Shown here: piece by piece, positions 52,720 through 60,974 of the stretch
Position numbering within the stretch: position 1 is the stretch's first letter
Layout: every line of letters begins with the position of its first letter
NCBI RefSeq assembly: GCF_007859075.1
Contig: NZ_VOAK01000011.1
Location: forward strand, 558,001 to 622,000
DNA length: 64,000 bases
Direction of reading: 5' to 3'
From: Gemmobacter aquaticus
GTDB taxonomy: Bacteria; Pseudomonadota; Alphaproteobacteria; Rhodobacterales; Rhodobacteraceae
Position numbers and translations under genes: made by a program
Notes under the pieces: model-generated
What the model was told of the DNA's origin: nothing
The model's database searches: none
What the model saw: only the letters and a program-made list of their open reading frames with translations

Positions 52720-53883
52720 ATGCCAGAACTCCTTACGTCGCGTCAGATCCTCGAACGACTGGTCGCATTCCCCACGGTTAGCCGGGACAGCAATCTTGCG
52801 CTGGTCGACTGGGTCGAATCCTGGCTTGCGGGGTGGGGCGTCACGGCCCATCGGGTGTGGAACGAGGATCGCACCAAGGCTGCGCTCTTTGCCAATGTCG
52901 GGCCCTGGGTTCCCGGTGGGGTCGTCCTGTCAGGTCACAGCGACGTGGTGCCGGTTGATGGGCAGGCCTGGACTTCTGACCCCTGGATGGTGACCGAACG
53001 TGATGGCCGGCTGATCGGCCGTGGCGTCTGTGATATGAAGGGCTTTGTCGCGTTGGCGCTGGCGGCGGTGCCGCTGGCCTTGCAGCGCGGGGTCAAGCGC
53101 CCCCTGCAGATCGCGCTCTCGTTTGACGAGGAACTGGGCTGTACTGGCGCGCCTGCGATGATCGCCGCCATGGCCCGCACCCTGCCGCGCGCCGGGGCCG
53201 TGGTCGTGGGTGAGCCGTCGATGATGCGCGTGGTGAACGGCCATAAAGGCGGGCACGGCATGCGCGTCGATGTGACGGGGTTTGAGGTTCACAGCTCGAT
53301 CATGCACGGCGGCGTCAATGCGATCATGGAAGGTGCGCGGCTGATCGACTGGGCCAACCGGATGAACGCCGAAAACCGCGCAAAGGACGTGACCGCGATC
53401 GCAGGCCTCTTTGACCCACCGTTCACGACGCTGCACGTGGGCACCATTCGCGGCGGCACGGCCGAGAACATCACGGCCAAGGATTGCGCCTTCGGTCTGG
53501 GCTTTCGCTGTGTGCCGGGTGAAGATCCGCTGGACTGGGTGGCCCGCCTGCGGGCCGAGGCTGCGCGGATCGAGGCCGGGATGCAAGCTGTGCGTCCCGA
53601 GGCTGCGATCCAGCTAACCGAGGTTTTCTACGTTCCGCCGCTGGTTCCTGAAACAGACGGCGCGGCCGAAGCGTTGGTCCGTCGCCTAACCGGTGACAAT
53701 GCTGCGGGTGTCGTCAGCTATGGCACCGAAGCCGGGCAGTTTCAGGCAGAAGGCTACTCGGCGGTTGTCTGCGGCCCTGGCGATATCGCCCAGGCCCATC
53801 AGCCCGACGAATGGCTTGCGCTGGACCAGTTCGAGGCCGGCTGGCGCTTCATGCAGGCCCTGGTCGAGGAGCTTGCCCAATGA
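52720..53883 (+). CDS. argE: Acetylornithine deacetylase-like M20 peptidase
   Basis: 387-residue zinc hydrolase of the ArgE/DapE group that removes acetyl from N-acetyl amino acids. Metal ligands occur in VVLSGHSDVVPVDGQAW (His, Asp), SFDEELGCTGA (the catalytic and bridging Glu), VVVGEPSMM and the final GDIAQAHQPDEW (His). The lid segment GHKGGHGMRVDVTGFEVHSS is present. In R. sphaeroides-type bacteria arginine synthesis may use other routes, and the position beside a peptide importer suggests a catabolic role on N-acetylated amino acids. The next gene begins within its stop codon. Confidence 0.85.
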   Translation: MPELLTSRQILERLVAFPTVSRDSNLALVDWVESWLAGWGVTAHRVWNEDRTKAALFANVGPWVPGGVVLSGHSDVVPVDGQAWTSDPWMVTERDGRLIGRGVCDMKGFVALALAAVPLALQRGVKRPLQIALSFDEELGCTGAPAMIAAMARTLPRAGAVVVGEPSMMRVVNGHKGGHGMRVDVTGFEVHSSIMHGGVNAIMEGARLIDWANRMNAENRAKDVTAIAGLFDPPFTTLHVGTIRGGTAENITAKDCAFGLGFRCVPGEDPLDWVARLRAEAARIEAGMQAVRPEAAIQLTEVFYVPPLVPETDGAAEALVRRLTGDNAAGVVSYGTEAGQFQAEGYSAVVCGPGDIAQAHQPDEWLALDQFEAGWRFMQALVEELAQ

Positions 53884-55226
53884 TGCCCTTTCCGATTTCC
53901 GAGACGACTCCGATCCGCTTTCCGGGGCCGCCGCCGGCCGCTTGCGACGTGGTGGTGATCGGGGGCGGGGTCATCGGCGTGATGACGGCATGGTATCTGG
54001 CCGAACGCGGGCAAAGGGTGGTGCTTTGCGAAAAGGGCCGCATTGCAGGTGAACAGTCCAGCCGCAACTGGGGCTGGGTACGCCAGCAGGGCCGCGACTT
54101 TGCCGAACTGCCGATCATGATCGAAAGCCTGCGCATCTGGCAGTCGCTTGCGCAGGAATTCGGCGACGATCTGGGGTTCCGCCGCGAGGGCGTGCTCTAC
54201 CTTGCGCGCAGCCAGGCCGAGATGGAGGGCTTCGAGGCGTGGCTGGCAGAGGCAAAGGGCCATGGCGTTGATACAAGGATGCTGACCCGTCAGGCCGTGG
54301 GCGGTCTGGTGCAGGGCAGCACCGCCCCTTGGCTTGGGGGCATGTTCACACCTTCGGACGCGCGGGCCGAGCCTTGGGTGGCGGTGCCGCATCTCGCACA
54401 GGGGGCCGCACGACGTGGAGCCGTGCTTGTCGAGAATTGCGCTGTACGGACGCTCGACATCACTGCAGGACAGATCACGGGTGTGGTGACCGAGGCGGGC
54501 CGGATTGCCTGCGCGCAGGTCGTTCTGGCGGGGGGCGCGTGGTCCAGTCTGTTTGCGCGTGCGCATGGGGTCAGCTTCCCGCAGCTGTCGGTCCGGGCGA
54601 CCGTCGCTGCAACCATGCCGCTGCCGCAGGTCTTTGCGGGCAACGCGACGGATGACCGGATCGCCTTTCGCCGCCGGCAGGATGGTGGCTACAGCCTGGC
54701 GCCGGGCAGCGGGCATGACTTCTTCATCGGACCCGACGCCTTTCGCAGCTTTGCCGCGTATCTGCCTGTTCTGAAGAAGGATTTCCGGTCCACGAAGTTT
54801 TACCCTGCCGCACCGCGCGACTACCCGGATAGCTGGGGCACGCCCCGGCACTGGTCGGCCGACGGTGTGTCCCCTTTCGAACGCAACCGGGTTCTGAACC
54901 CGGCGCCATCGCGCCGGCTTCTGGCTGGCATTCAGCGCGAATTCGCGGCCGCCTTCCCCGAGATTGGCGCCCCGCCTCTGCGCGCCGCCTGGGCCGGGAT
55001 GATCGACAGCATGCCCGATGTGGTGCCGGTGGTGGACCGGGCGGCCTCAATCCCTGGCCTCGTCATCGCGACGGGGATGAGCGGGCACGGCTTCGGGATC
55101 GGCCCCGGAATGGGGCGCGTGATTGCCGATCTGGTTATGGGCAATTCAACCGGGCATGACATTCGCCGTTTCCGGTTGAACCGTTTTGCCGACGGATCCG
55201 AAATCGCCCCCGGCCCGTCGCTTTGA
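53880..55226 (+). CDS. FAD-dependent amino acid oxidoreductase (DadA-like)
   Basis: 448-residue flavoprotein of the DAO family. The Rossmann motif is VVVIGGGVIGVMTAWYLAERGQRVVLCEKG, followed by RIAGEQSSRNWGWVRQQGRD, typical of D-amino acid dehydrogenases and sarcosine oxidase-like enzymes. The C-terminal FAD-contact block is GLVIATGMSGHGFGIGPGMGRVIADLVMG. It probably oxidises a D-amino acid or N-substituted glycine to a keto acid. ATG 53880 overlaps the argE stop; a second ATG follows immediately. It lies between two M20 deacylases, which could supply its substrate. Confidence 0.85.
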   Translation: MMPFPISETTPIRFPGPPPAACDVVVIGGGVIGVMTAWYLAERGQRVVLCEKGRIAGEQSSRNWGWVRQQGRDFAELPIMIESLRIWQSLAQEFGDDLGFRREGVLYLARSQAEMEGFEAWLAEAKGHGVDTRMLTRQAVGGLVQGSTAPWLGGMFTPSDARAEPWVAVPHLAQGAARRGAVLVENCAVRTLDITAGQITGVVTEAGRIACAQVVLAGGAWSSLFARAHGVSFPQLSVRATVAATMPLPQVFAGNATDDRIAFRRRQDGGYSLAPGSGHDFFIGPDAFRSFAAYLPVLKKDFRSTKFYPAAPRDYPDSWGTPRHWSADGVSPFERNRVLNPAPSRRLLAGIQREFAAAFPEIGAPPLRAAWAGMIDSMPDVVPVVDRAASIPGLVIATGMSGHGFGIGPGMGRVIADLVMGNSTGHDIRRFRLNRFADGSEIAPGPSL

Positions 55227-55287
55227 GAGGCGACAGACCCGCGCGCGCCCTGCACACTGGCATGGATCAACAACGTCAGAGGACCCC

Positions 55288-56457
55288 ATGGCCCCGCGAA
55301 ACCGATTTGCCGAACTGCTGCCCGAAATCGCCGCCTGGCGGCAGGATTTCCACGCCAACCCCGAGCTTCAGTTCGAAGTGCACCGGACGGCGGCGCGCGT
55401 GGCTGACTTGCTGCGCAGCTTTGGCTGCGATGAGGTTGTGGAGGGGATTGGCCGCACCGGTGTCGTTGGTGTGATCAAGGGTCGGCAAACGGAATCGGGG
55501 CGGGTGATTGGGCTGCGTGCCGACATGGATGCGCTGCCGATCACGGAAAACACCGGCGTTGCCTATGCCTCGCAGGTGCCGGGGCGGATGCATGCCTGCG
55601 GGCATGACGGGCATACCGCGATGTTGCTGGGTGCGGCAAAGTATCTGACCGAGACGCGGAACTTCGACGGAACCGCCGTGGTCATCTTCCAGCCTGCCGA
55701 AGAGGGCGGCGGCGGCGGCAAGGAGATGGTCAACGACGGGATGATGGATCGTTGGGGCATTCAGGAAGTCTATGGCATGCACAACATGCCCGGAATTCCC
55801 GTTGGCCAGTTCGCCATCCGTCCGGGCGCCATCATGGCGGCGGCGGATCAGTTCGAGATCGTCGTGACTGGCCGGGGCGGCCATGCCGCGAAGCCACATG
55901 AATGCATCGACACCACCGTGATCGCCGCCCATATCGTTGTGGCCGCGCAGACGATCGCCAGCCGCACGGTTGATCCGCTGAAGCAGGTGGTTGTCTCGAT
56001 CTGCACCGTACAGACCGACTCGACTGCCCATAACGTGATCCCGCAGGTCGTGAAGATGAAGGGCACCGTGCGCACCATGGACCCCGCCGTTCAGGATCAG
56101 GTCGAGCAGCGCCTGAAAGAGATTGTCGAGGGGACGGCGATCGCACTTGGCGGGCAGGCTGTGCTGAACTACCAGCGCGGCTACCCGGTGACCATCAACG
56201 CCGAAGATAACACCGACTACGCGGTCGAGGTCGCGCGCGAGGTATCGGGGCAGGTCGATCCAGACACCCCGCCGCTGATGGGGGCCGAGGATTTCAGCTA
56301 TATGCTGAACGAACGTCCCGGCGCCTATATCTTCTTGGGGAATGGCGATACCGCCATGGTTCACCACCCCGCCTATAACTTTGACGACAACGCGATCCCG
56401 TTCGGATCAAGCTGGTATGTCGGCATGGTTGAAAAGCGGATGCCTGCGGCCGCCTGA
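55288..56457 (+). CDS. M20 amidohydrolase (N-acyl-L-amino acid/hippurate hydrolase type)
   Basis: 389-residue peptidase of the IAA-amino acid hydrolase/hippuricase group. The metal-binding signature is MHACGHDGHTAMLLGAAKYL (Cys and two His), with FQPAEEGGGGGKEMVNDGMMDR (catalytic Glu pair), YGMHNMPGIPVGQFAIRPG and PLMGAEDFSYMLNERPGAY. It removes acyl groups such as acetyl or benzoyl from amino acids. ATG 55288 follows GAGGA. The last gene of its operon, it is closed by a terminator. Confidence 0.9.
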   Translation: MAPRNRFAELLPEIAAWRQDFHANPELQFEVHRTAARVADLLRSFGCDEVVEGIGRTGVVGVIKGRQTESGRVIGLRADMDALPITENTGVAYASQVPGRMHACGHDGHTAMLLGAAKYLTETRNFDGTAVVIFQPAEEGGGGGKEMVNDGMMDRWGIQEVYGMHNMPGIPVGQFAIRPGAIMAAADQFEIVVTGRGGHAAKPHECIDTTVIAAHIVVAAQTIASRTVDPLKQVVVSICTVQTDSTAHNVIPQVVKMKGTVRTMDPAVQDQVEQRLKEIVEGTAIALGGQAVLNYQRGYPVTINAEDNTDYAVEVAREVSGQVDPDTPPLMGAEDFSYMLNERPGAYIFLGNGDTAMVHHPAYNFDDNAIPFGSSWYVGMVEKRMPAAA

Positions 56458-56471
56458 CCCGCAAACGAAAA

Positions 56472-56499
56472 GCGGCCCGGGTGGGGATACCCGGGCCGC
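56472..56499 (+). terminator. Terminator after the M20 amidohydrolase gene
   Basis: 11-bp perfect stem GCGGCCCGGGT (56472-56482) with ACCCGGGCCGC (56489-56499), loop GGGGAT. There is no T-run directly after it. Confidence 0.6.
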
Positions 56500-56924
56500 G
56501 GATACGTAGTTTCAGTGTCCCTGCGGCGGATGCACCGCAGGGCTTGATGCCGCCGAAGCTTGCCCTGTCAGGTCAGAGCGAACAGAAGAAAGGCGACCAA
56601 ACAGGCGCCCTCCATTCTTGGGATGGCCGCGAGGAGGCTGCCGGTCTCCTTGATGGCCAGTGCGAGATAATGATTTGCGCTAAAAACTGCAGTCCGTTCC
56701 ATTCTCTTGCTCACTCTTTACATCACGTTATCGGCGGTTTCAGGCGCAGGGACCCACGAGAACCTTCCTGAAACTTGCTACAATCAACACCACGTCGGGG
56801 AACCGTTTACACAACCGCAACAACTACCATCCCCTGCGCCCCCTCAACTAATCGGAGTGTGCCAGATTCGGATAGCTGTCTTTTTAGACAGTCTTGATCA
56901 AAATCCGGGGCGGTTTGCACAGGC
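56500..56924. other. Long non-coding gap with reduced G+C
   Basis: 425 bases between the amidohydrolase terminator and the 3' end of the MFS gene. Its right half (about 56660-56920) is much poorer in G+C than the surroundings. It contains a 6-bp hairpin CTGTCT/AGACAG (56876-56891) that may end the minus-strand operon. Apart from the weak frame at 56568-56702 I see no gene, tRNA or mobile-element end in it. Confidence 0.5.
56568..56702 (-). CDS. Possible 44-residue membrane peptide
   Basis: Minus-strand frame from ATG 56702 to TGA at 56568. It translates as a polar start (MERTAVFSANHYLALAIKET) and a hydrophobic end (GACLVAFLLFALT) that could span the membrane. AAGAGA just upstream is a poor ribosome site and no family is recognised. 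The frame may be chance, but it is the only plausible coding sequence in this gap. Confidence 0.25.
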   Translation of the reverse strand: MERTAVFSANHYLALAIKETGSLLAAIPRMEGACLVAFLLFALT

Positions 56925-58145
56925 CTAGCGGGCCTCGGCGTTGGCAACCCTGCCGGGTGTTGCAAGAAAAAGAATCAATGCACCCAACATGATGGCCGCC
57001 GACAGAAGGAACGGCGCCCCCGGCCAGAAGACAGGTGTCTGCGGCCCGGTGAAATAGCCAAAGATCGCTGTCATGACGACGGGCGTCAGAATCATCGCCA
57101 ATGCGTTCAGCGAGGCGAAGATGCCTTGCAGCTCGCCCTGCTGATTTTCTGGCGTTGCGCGCGACATCATGGCTTGCAGCGCGGGACCAGTCACCCCGCC
57201 AAGCGCGCTGACGGCCGTGAACGCCAGCGCCCAGAAGCCCGAAGTGACAAAGGCGTAGAAACCATAGGTCGCAACCTCGGCCACCATGCCGAATGTGGCA
57301 GTGCGCCGCTCACCCAGACGAGAGATCATCGGCTGCATCAGGAAAGCCTGGGCCAATGCGACGAAGATGCCGAATACCGCCAGCGAGAGCCCGATCGCGC
57401 GGGCGTCCCAGTTGAAGGCAGCCTTGCCGTAATAGCTCCAGATCGCCGGCCAGACGTTGAAGGTCAGCGCGTAGAGGAACGAGATCAGCAGCAGCAGCTT
57501 CAGGCCCGGCAGGCGCCGGATGGCCGCGAATGAGGCAAGAGGGTTGGCCCGGCGCAGGCTGAAGGGGCGGCGCAGGTCTGCAGAAAGGCTCTCGGGCAGG
57601 GCGAAAAGACCAAAGGTGAAATTGGCCAGTGCCAGTGCAGCTGCCGCCCAGAATGGCGCGCGGCTGTCGACGACGGCAAGCAGCCCGCCCATCATCGGTC
57701 CGGCGACGAAGCCCAGCCCGAAGGCCGCACCGATCAGCGCAAAGCGACGGGCCCGATCATCGGGGGCCGAAATATCGGCGACATAGGCGCTGGCCGTGCC
57801 ATGCGTGGCCGAGGCAAGCCCCGCCACCACGCGCCCGATCAGAAGCAGCCACACCGTATGCGCCAGCGCCATGACCACATAATCCACCGCCATGATGGCA
57901 AGCGAGGCAAGCAGAACCGGCCTGCGGCCATAGCGGTCAGACAGGTTGCCAACCACCGGGCCGAACAGAAACTGCATGACCGCAAAGGCGGTTGCCAGAA
58001 CGCCGCCCCACAGCGCCGCGCCAGCAAGCGAGTCTCCGGTCACTTCGGTCATCAGGTCGGGCATCACCGGATAGATCAGCCCGATGCCCATGGCGTCGAT
58101 CAGCACGGTCAGCAGGATGAAGCCAAGGGCGAAGCGGTCACGCAT
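56925..58145 (-). CDS. MFS transporter, TetA/TCR-like
   Basis: 406-residue antiporter with 12 expected helices. Motif A between helices 2 and 3 is GNLSDRYGRRPVLLASL; the N-terminal LGFILLTVLIDAMGIGLIYPVMPDLM and GAAFGLGFVAGPMMGGLL are typical of the tetracycline-resistance group. Many chromosomal relatives export unknown metabolites and confer no resistance, so drug transport is not implied. ATG 58145 is used; GTG 58157 is an alternative. It is last in a four-gene minus-strand run behind two hydrolases and a dehydratase. Confidence 0.88.
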   Translation of the reverse strand: MRDRFALGFILLTVLIDAMGIGLIYPVMPDLMTEVTGDSLAGAALWGGVLATAFAVMQFLFGPVVGNLSDRYGRRPVLLASLAIMAVDYVVMALAHTVWLLLIGRVVAGLASATHGTASAYVADISAPDDRARRFALIGAAFGLGFVAGPMMGGLLAVVDSRAPFWAAAALALANFTFGLFALPESLSADLRRPFSLRRANPLASFAAIRRLPGLKLLLLISFLYALTFNVWPAIWSYYGKAAFNWDARAIGLSLAVFGIFVALAQAFLMQPMISRLGERRTATFGMVAEVATYGFYAFVTSGFWALAFTAVSALGGVTGPALQAMMSRATPENQQGELQGIFASLNALAMILTPVVMTAIFGYFTGPQTPVFWPGAPFLLSAAIMLGALILFLATPGRVANAEAR

Positions 58146-58182
58146 GGGGTGGATCACAGATCGAAAATGGGCAGCACGAAGC

Positions 58183-58971
58183 TCACCCCTCTATATGACC
58201 GATGCGATAAAGGAAATCTGTCAGATGTCGGGCAAAGGCCTCGGGTGCATCGATTGCGGGCAGGTGTCCCGATCCGCGCATCAGGGTGAACTCGGAGCCC
58301 CGGATCAACTCTGCCGTCTCGCGCACCAGATCGGGCGGGGTTGATCCGTCATCGGATCCGGCGATCGCCAGCGTGGGCAAAGTCAGGCTCGCGGTGGGCG
58401 TGTAGAAATCGGTGCCCCCAATGGCCGCGCAGGCACCGCGATACCCGTCGGGTGATGTGGCGAGCAATCGCGCGCGCCAAGGCAGGTGCCGCCCCTCGGC
58501 CCGGAAGCGGCGGGGGAACCAGCGCTCCATGGTGGCATCTGCCAGCGCCTCGATGCCGCCTGTCGCGACCGTATCCGATCGCGCCTGCCAAAGCGCGTCG
58601 TTGCCGATACGCGCGGCGGTGTTCGACAGGACCAACCCCCGCACCAGATCGAGCCGCTTGATGGCCAGCCCCTGCGCGACCAGCCCCCCCATCGACAGGC
58701 CGACGAAGACGCAGTCCCGCACGCCAAGGTGGTCAAGCAGCCGTTCCGCATCGCGCACCAGCGCACCCATTGCATAGGGCGGTGCTGGAACGTCTGACCC
58801 GCCATGGCCCCGATGGTCATAGCGCACAAGGCGCAAGCCTTCGGGCAGATGCGGCAGCACCGCGTCCCACATGGTCAGATCGAGGCCCAGGGCATGGGAA
58901 AAGACCACGGGCGCACCCGTTCCTTCGTCCCGGTAGTTCAGCCGCAGGTCGGGCAGAAAGGCCAGCGGCAC
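58183..58971 (-). CDS. Alpha/beta hydrolase, 3-oxoadipate enol-lactonase-like
   Basis: 262-residue hydrolase. The catalytic triad is readable as Ser in VGLSMGGLVAQ, Asp in IAGSDDGSTPPD and His in MRGSGHLPAIDAPEAF. The lines LRLVRYDHRGHGGSDVP and ALGLDLTMWDAVLPHL match the PcaD group of the protocatechuate pathway. No other pca gene is nearby, so the lactone substrate is uncertain. It follows the dehydratase gene by only three bases. Confidence 0.8.
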   Translation of the reverse strand: MPLAFLPDLRLNYRDEGTGAPVVFSHALGLDLTMWDAVLPHLPEGLRLVRYDHRGHGGSDVPAPPYAMGALVRDAERLLDHLGVRDCVFVGLSMGGLVAQGLAIKRLDLVRGLVLSNTAARIGNDALWQARSDTVATGGIEALADATMERWFPRRFRAEGRHLPWRARLLATSPDGYRGACAAIGGTDFYTPTASLTLPTLAIAGSDDGSTPPDLVRETAELIRGSEFTLMRGSGHLPAIDAPEAFARHLTDFLYRIGHIEG

Positions 58972-58974
58972 GGA

Positions 58975-59952
58975 TCAGTCTCCAAAGCGGATCAAGGCGG
59001 CCTGAAACTGGCCCGTGTCGATATTTCCACCGGTCGCGACGGCGATCACGTCATCGCCCTCGATCACGTTGGGTCGAAAGAGGGCTGCGGCCAATGCAAC
59101 CGCGCCGCCCGGTTCCAGAACAATTTTCAGCCGGTTATAGGCCAGCGCCACGGTTTTCAGCGCCTCGGTATCGGTGACGACCAGACCCGGACCGCAAAGG
59201 CGGTTGTTGATCGGAAAGGTCAGCTCACCCGGCGTGGGCGTCACGATGGCGTCGCAGATGGAGCCGGAGCTGCGCTCATTCTGCTGGCGCGCGCCGCTTG
59301 CGAGGCTTCGAGCGGTATCGTCAAAGCCGAACGGCTCGCACGGACGGACGCGCAGGCCGGGCGAGCGGCTTTCCAGCGCAAGCGCAATGCCTGCCGTCAG
59401 CCCGCCGCCACCGCAGCAGACCAGAACGTCAGCCTGACGGATGCCATGCTCGGTCGCCTGTTCTGCAATCTCAAGCCCGCATGTGCCCTGGCCCGCGATC
59501 ACTTCGGGGTCATCATAGGGCCGGATCAGGGTCAGCCCACGCTCGGCCGCGATGGCCGCGCCGATCGCCTCGCGGTTCTCCCTGTCGCGGTCATAGAGGA
59601 TGACTTCGGCCCCCAAGGCGCGGGTGTTGTCGATCTTCACGCGCGGCGCATCCGAAGGCATGATGATGACGGCAGGCACCCCGTGCCGTTGTGCGGCCAA
59701 GGCGACGCCTTGTGCGTGATTGCCAGAGGAAAAGGCGAGCACCCCTGCCGCCCGAACCGCAGGGTCAATCGCGGAAACAGCAGACCAGCCGCCGCGGAAC
59801 TTGAATGACCCTGTCAATTGCAGGCATTCCGCCTTGACCCAGACCCGCCGCCCCGCGATGTCATCAAGGAAGGGCGAATTCAGCAGCGGCGTGCGCAGGG
59901 CATGCCCCGCCAGTCGAAAACTGGCGGCCTCGATACGGGCAATGTCGGTCAT
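58975..59952 (-). CDS. Threonine/serine dehydratase-like PLP enzyme
   Basis: 325-residue fold-type II PLP enzyme. The PLP lysine is in LTGSFKFRGGWSAV, the substrate loop is SSGNHAQGVALAA, and the phosphate-binding tetraglycine loop is VCCGGGGLTAG. There is no C-terminal ACT domain, so it resembles catabolic threonine dehydratase or serine racemase rather than biosynthetic IlvA. The start ATG 59952 overlaps the stop of the upstream hydrolase (ATGA). Confidence 0.85.
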   Translation of the reverse strand: MTDIARIEAASFRLAGHALRTPLLNSPFLDDIAGRRVWVKAECLQLTGSFKFRGGWSAVSAIDPAVRAAGVLAFSSGNHAQGVALAAQRHGVPAVIIMPSDAPRVKIDNTRALGAEVILYDRDRENREAIGAAIAAERGLTLIRPYDDPEVIAGQGTCGLEIAEQATEHGIRQADVLVCCGGGGLTAGIALALESRSPGLRVRPCEPFGFDDTARSLASGARQQNERSSGSICDAIVTPTPGELTFPINNRLCGPGLVVTDTEALKTVALAYNRLKIVLEPGGAVALAAALFRPNVIEGDDVIAVATGGNIDTGQFQAALIRFGD

Positions 59953-60776
59953 GGCAGGGCCTCCAGCCAACGATTCAGGGCCGCAAGCGACCCGGGCTCG
60001 TCCAGAAAAGGAATATGGGCGCGGTCGGGAACATCGGCAAAGATCATGTCCGGGCGACGGGATTGCATTTCTTGCGCAGTTGCCTTCGACAAAAGATCAG
60101 AGTTGGCCCCCCGGATCAGTGCGACCGGCGCGCCCTGCAGCGCGTCAAAGAGGGGCCATGCATCAAAAGCCGGGCCGCTGAAGGCCGCGATGAAGGCCTC
60201 GCGCAGCGTGGGGTCATAGGTGATGCGCAGGCCCCGTTCGGTCTGCACATAGTGCTTGCGGGCCTCGGCCAGCCAGCGCTCGGCGGGCACATTGGCAAAG
60301 CCCGGCATGACGCGGGGCAGGGCTTCGGCCAGGGCTTCGTGCGTCTTGGGGGTGGGGTTGCGCCCCAGATAGTCGAAGATCCGCTCCAGCCCCTTGCGCT
60401 CGATCACAGGGCCCACGTCGTTGAAGGCGACGCCAGTCAGACGATCACGCGCGGCCACCGCCAATGCCAGCGCAATGAGCCCGCCCCGAGAGGTGCCAAG
60501 CACCGCCGTGCGCGACACCCCGAGATGGTCAAGCAACTCCAGCGCGTCGCGTGCCTCTATCGGCACGGTATAGCTGTCGGCCCCTGTCCACTGGCTTTGA
60601 CCCCGGCCGCGATAGTCCATGCGGATAACGCGCAGACCCGAGGGCAGGTGGGGCAGCAGATAGTCGAAATCGGCCATGGTCCGGGTCAGCCCCGAAAGGC
60701 AGAGCACGGGTGTTCCGGTCCCCGTGTCCGAAAAGGCAAGAAGCGCACCGTCAGATGCGGTGAAGAATTCGGTCAT
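59949..60776 (-). CDS. Alpha/beta hydrolase
   Basis: 275-residue hydrolase and first gene of the minus-strand run. The nucleophile elbow is LGTSRGGLIAL, preceded by LRVIRMDYRGRGQSQW; the His is in VPDRAHIPFLDEPGSL and an acidic partner lies in the RGANSDLLS region. Closest in style to small esterases or haloperoxidase-like hydrolases; substrate unknown. It shares a pattern with the second hydrolase of the operon but is clearly divergent from it. Confidence 0.8.
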   Translation of the reverse strand: MTEFFTASDGALLAFSDTGTGTPVLCLSGLTRTMADFDYLLPHLPSGLRVIRMDYRGRGQSQWTGADSYTVPIEARDALELLDHLGVSRTAVLGTSRGGLIALALAVAARDRLTGVAFNDVGPVIERKGLERIFDYLGRNPTPKTHEALAEALPRVMPGFANVPAERWLAEARKHYVQTERGLRITYDPTLREAFIAAFSGPAFDAWPLFDALQGAPVALIRGANSDLLSKATAQEMQSRRPDMIFADVPDRAHIPFLDEPGSLAALNRWLEALP

Positions 60777-60897
60777 GTCGGCTCCTCATCCAACTGGGCG
60801 AAGGTTGCACAGCCCGGCGCCGGATTGAACCCCCGACACATCGCCACCGGCAATCTTCGGCATGTCTTGGCATATTCGGGCCGTGCCGACCCTGTTG

Positions 60898-60911
60898 AGG
60901 GACGCGTCCCT
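60898..60911. promoter_or_regulatory. Perfect 14-bp palindrome in a divergent promoter region
   Basis: AGGGACGCGTCCCT lies between the hydrolase operon (start 60776) and the ABC exporter (start 60975). It may be an operator for either; no consensus is matched. Confidence 0.35.
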
Positions 60912-60974
60912 TCGTCGCGCTTGCCCTGCGGCGTCTGCCCGCCTAAACCCGTTCGGCGAAACAGGAGAGCACTT

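Noticed and set aside
56481-56771. 96-codon plus-strand frame in the gap after the amidohydrolase
   Set aside because: It begins inside the terminator hairpin and its composition is unlike a protein.
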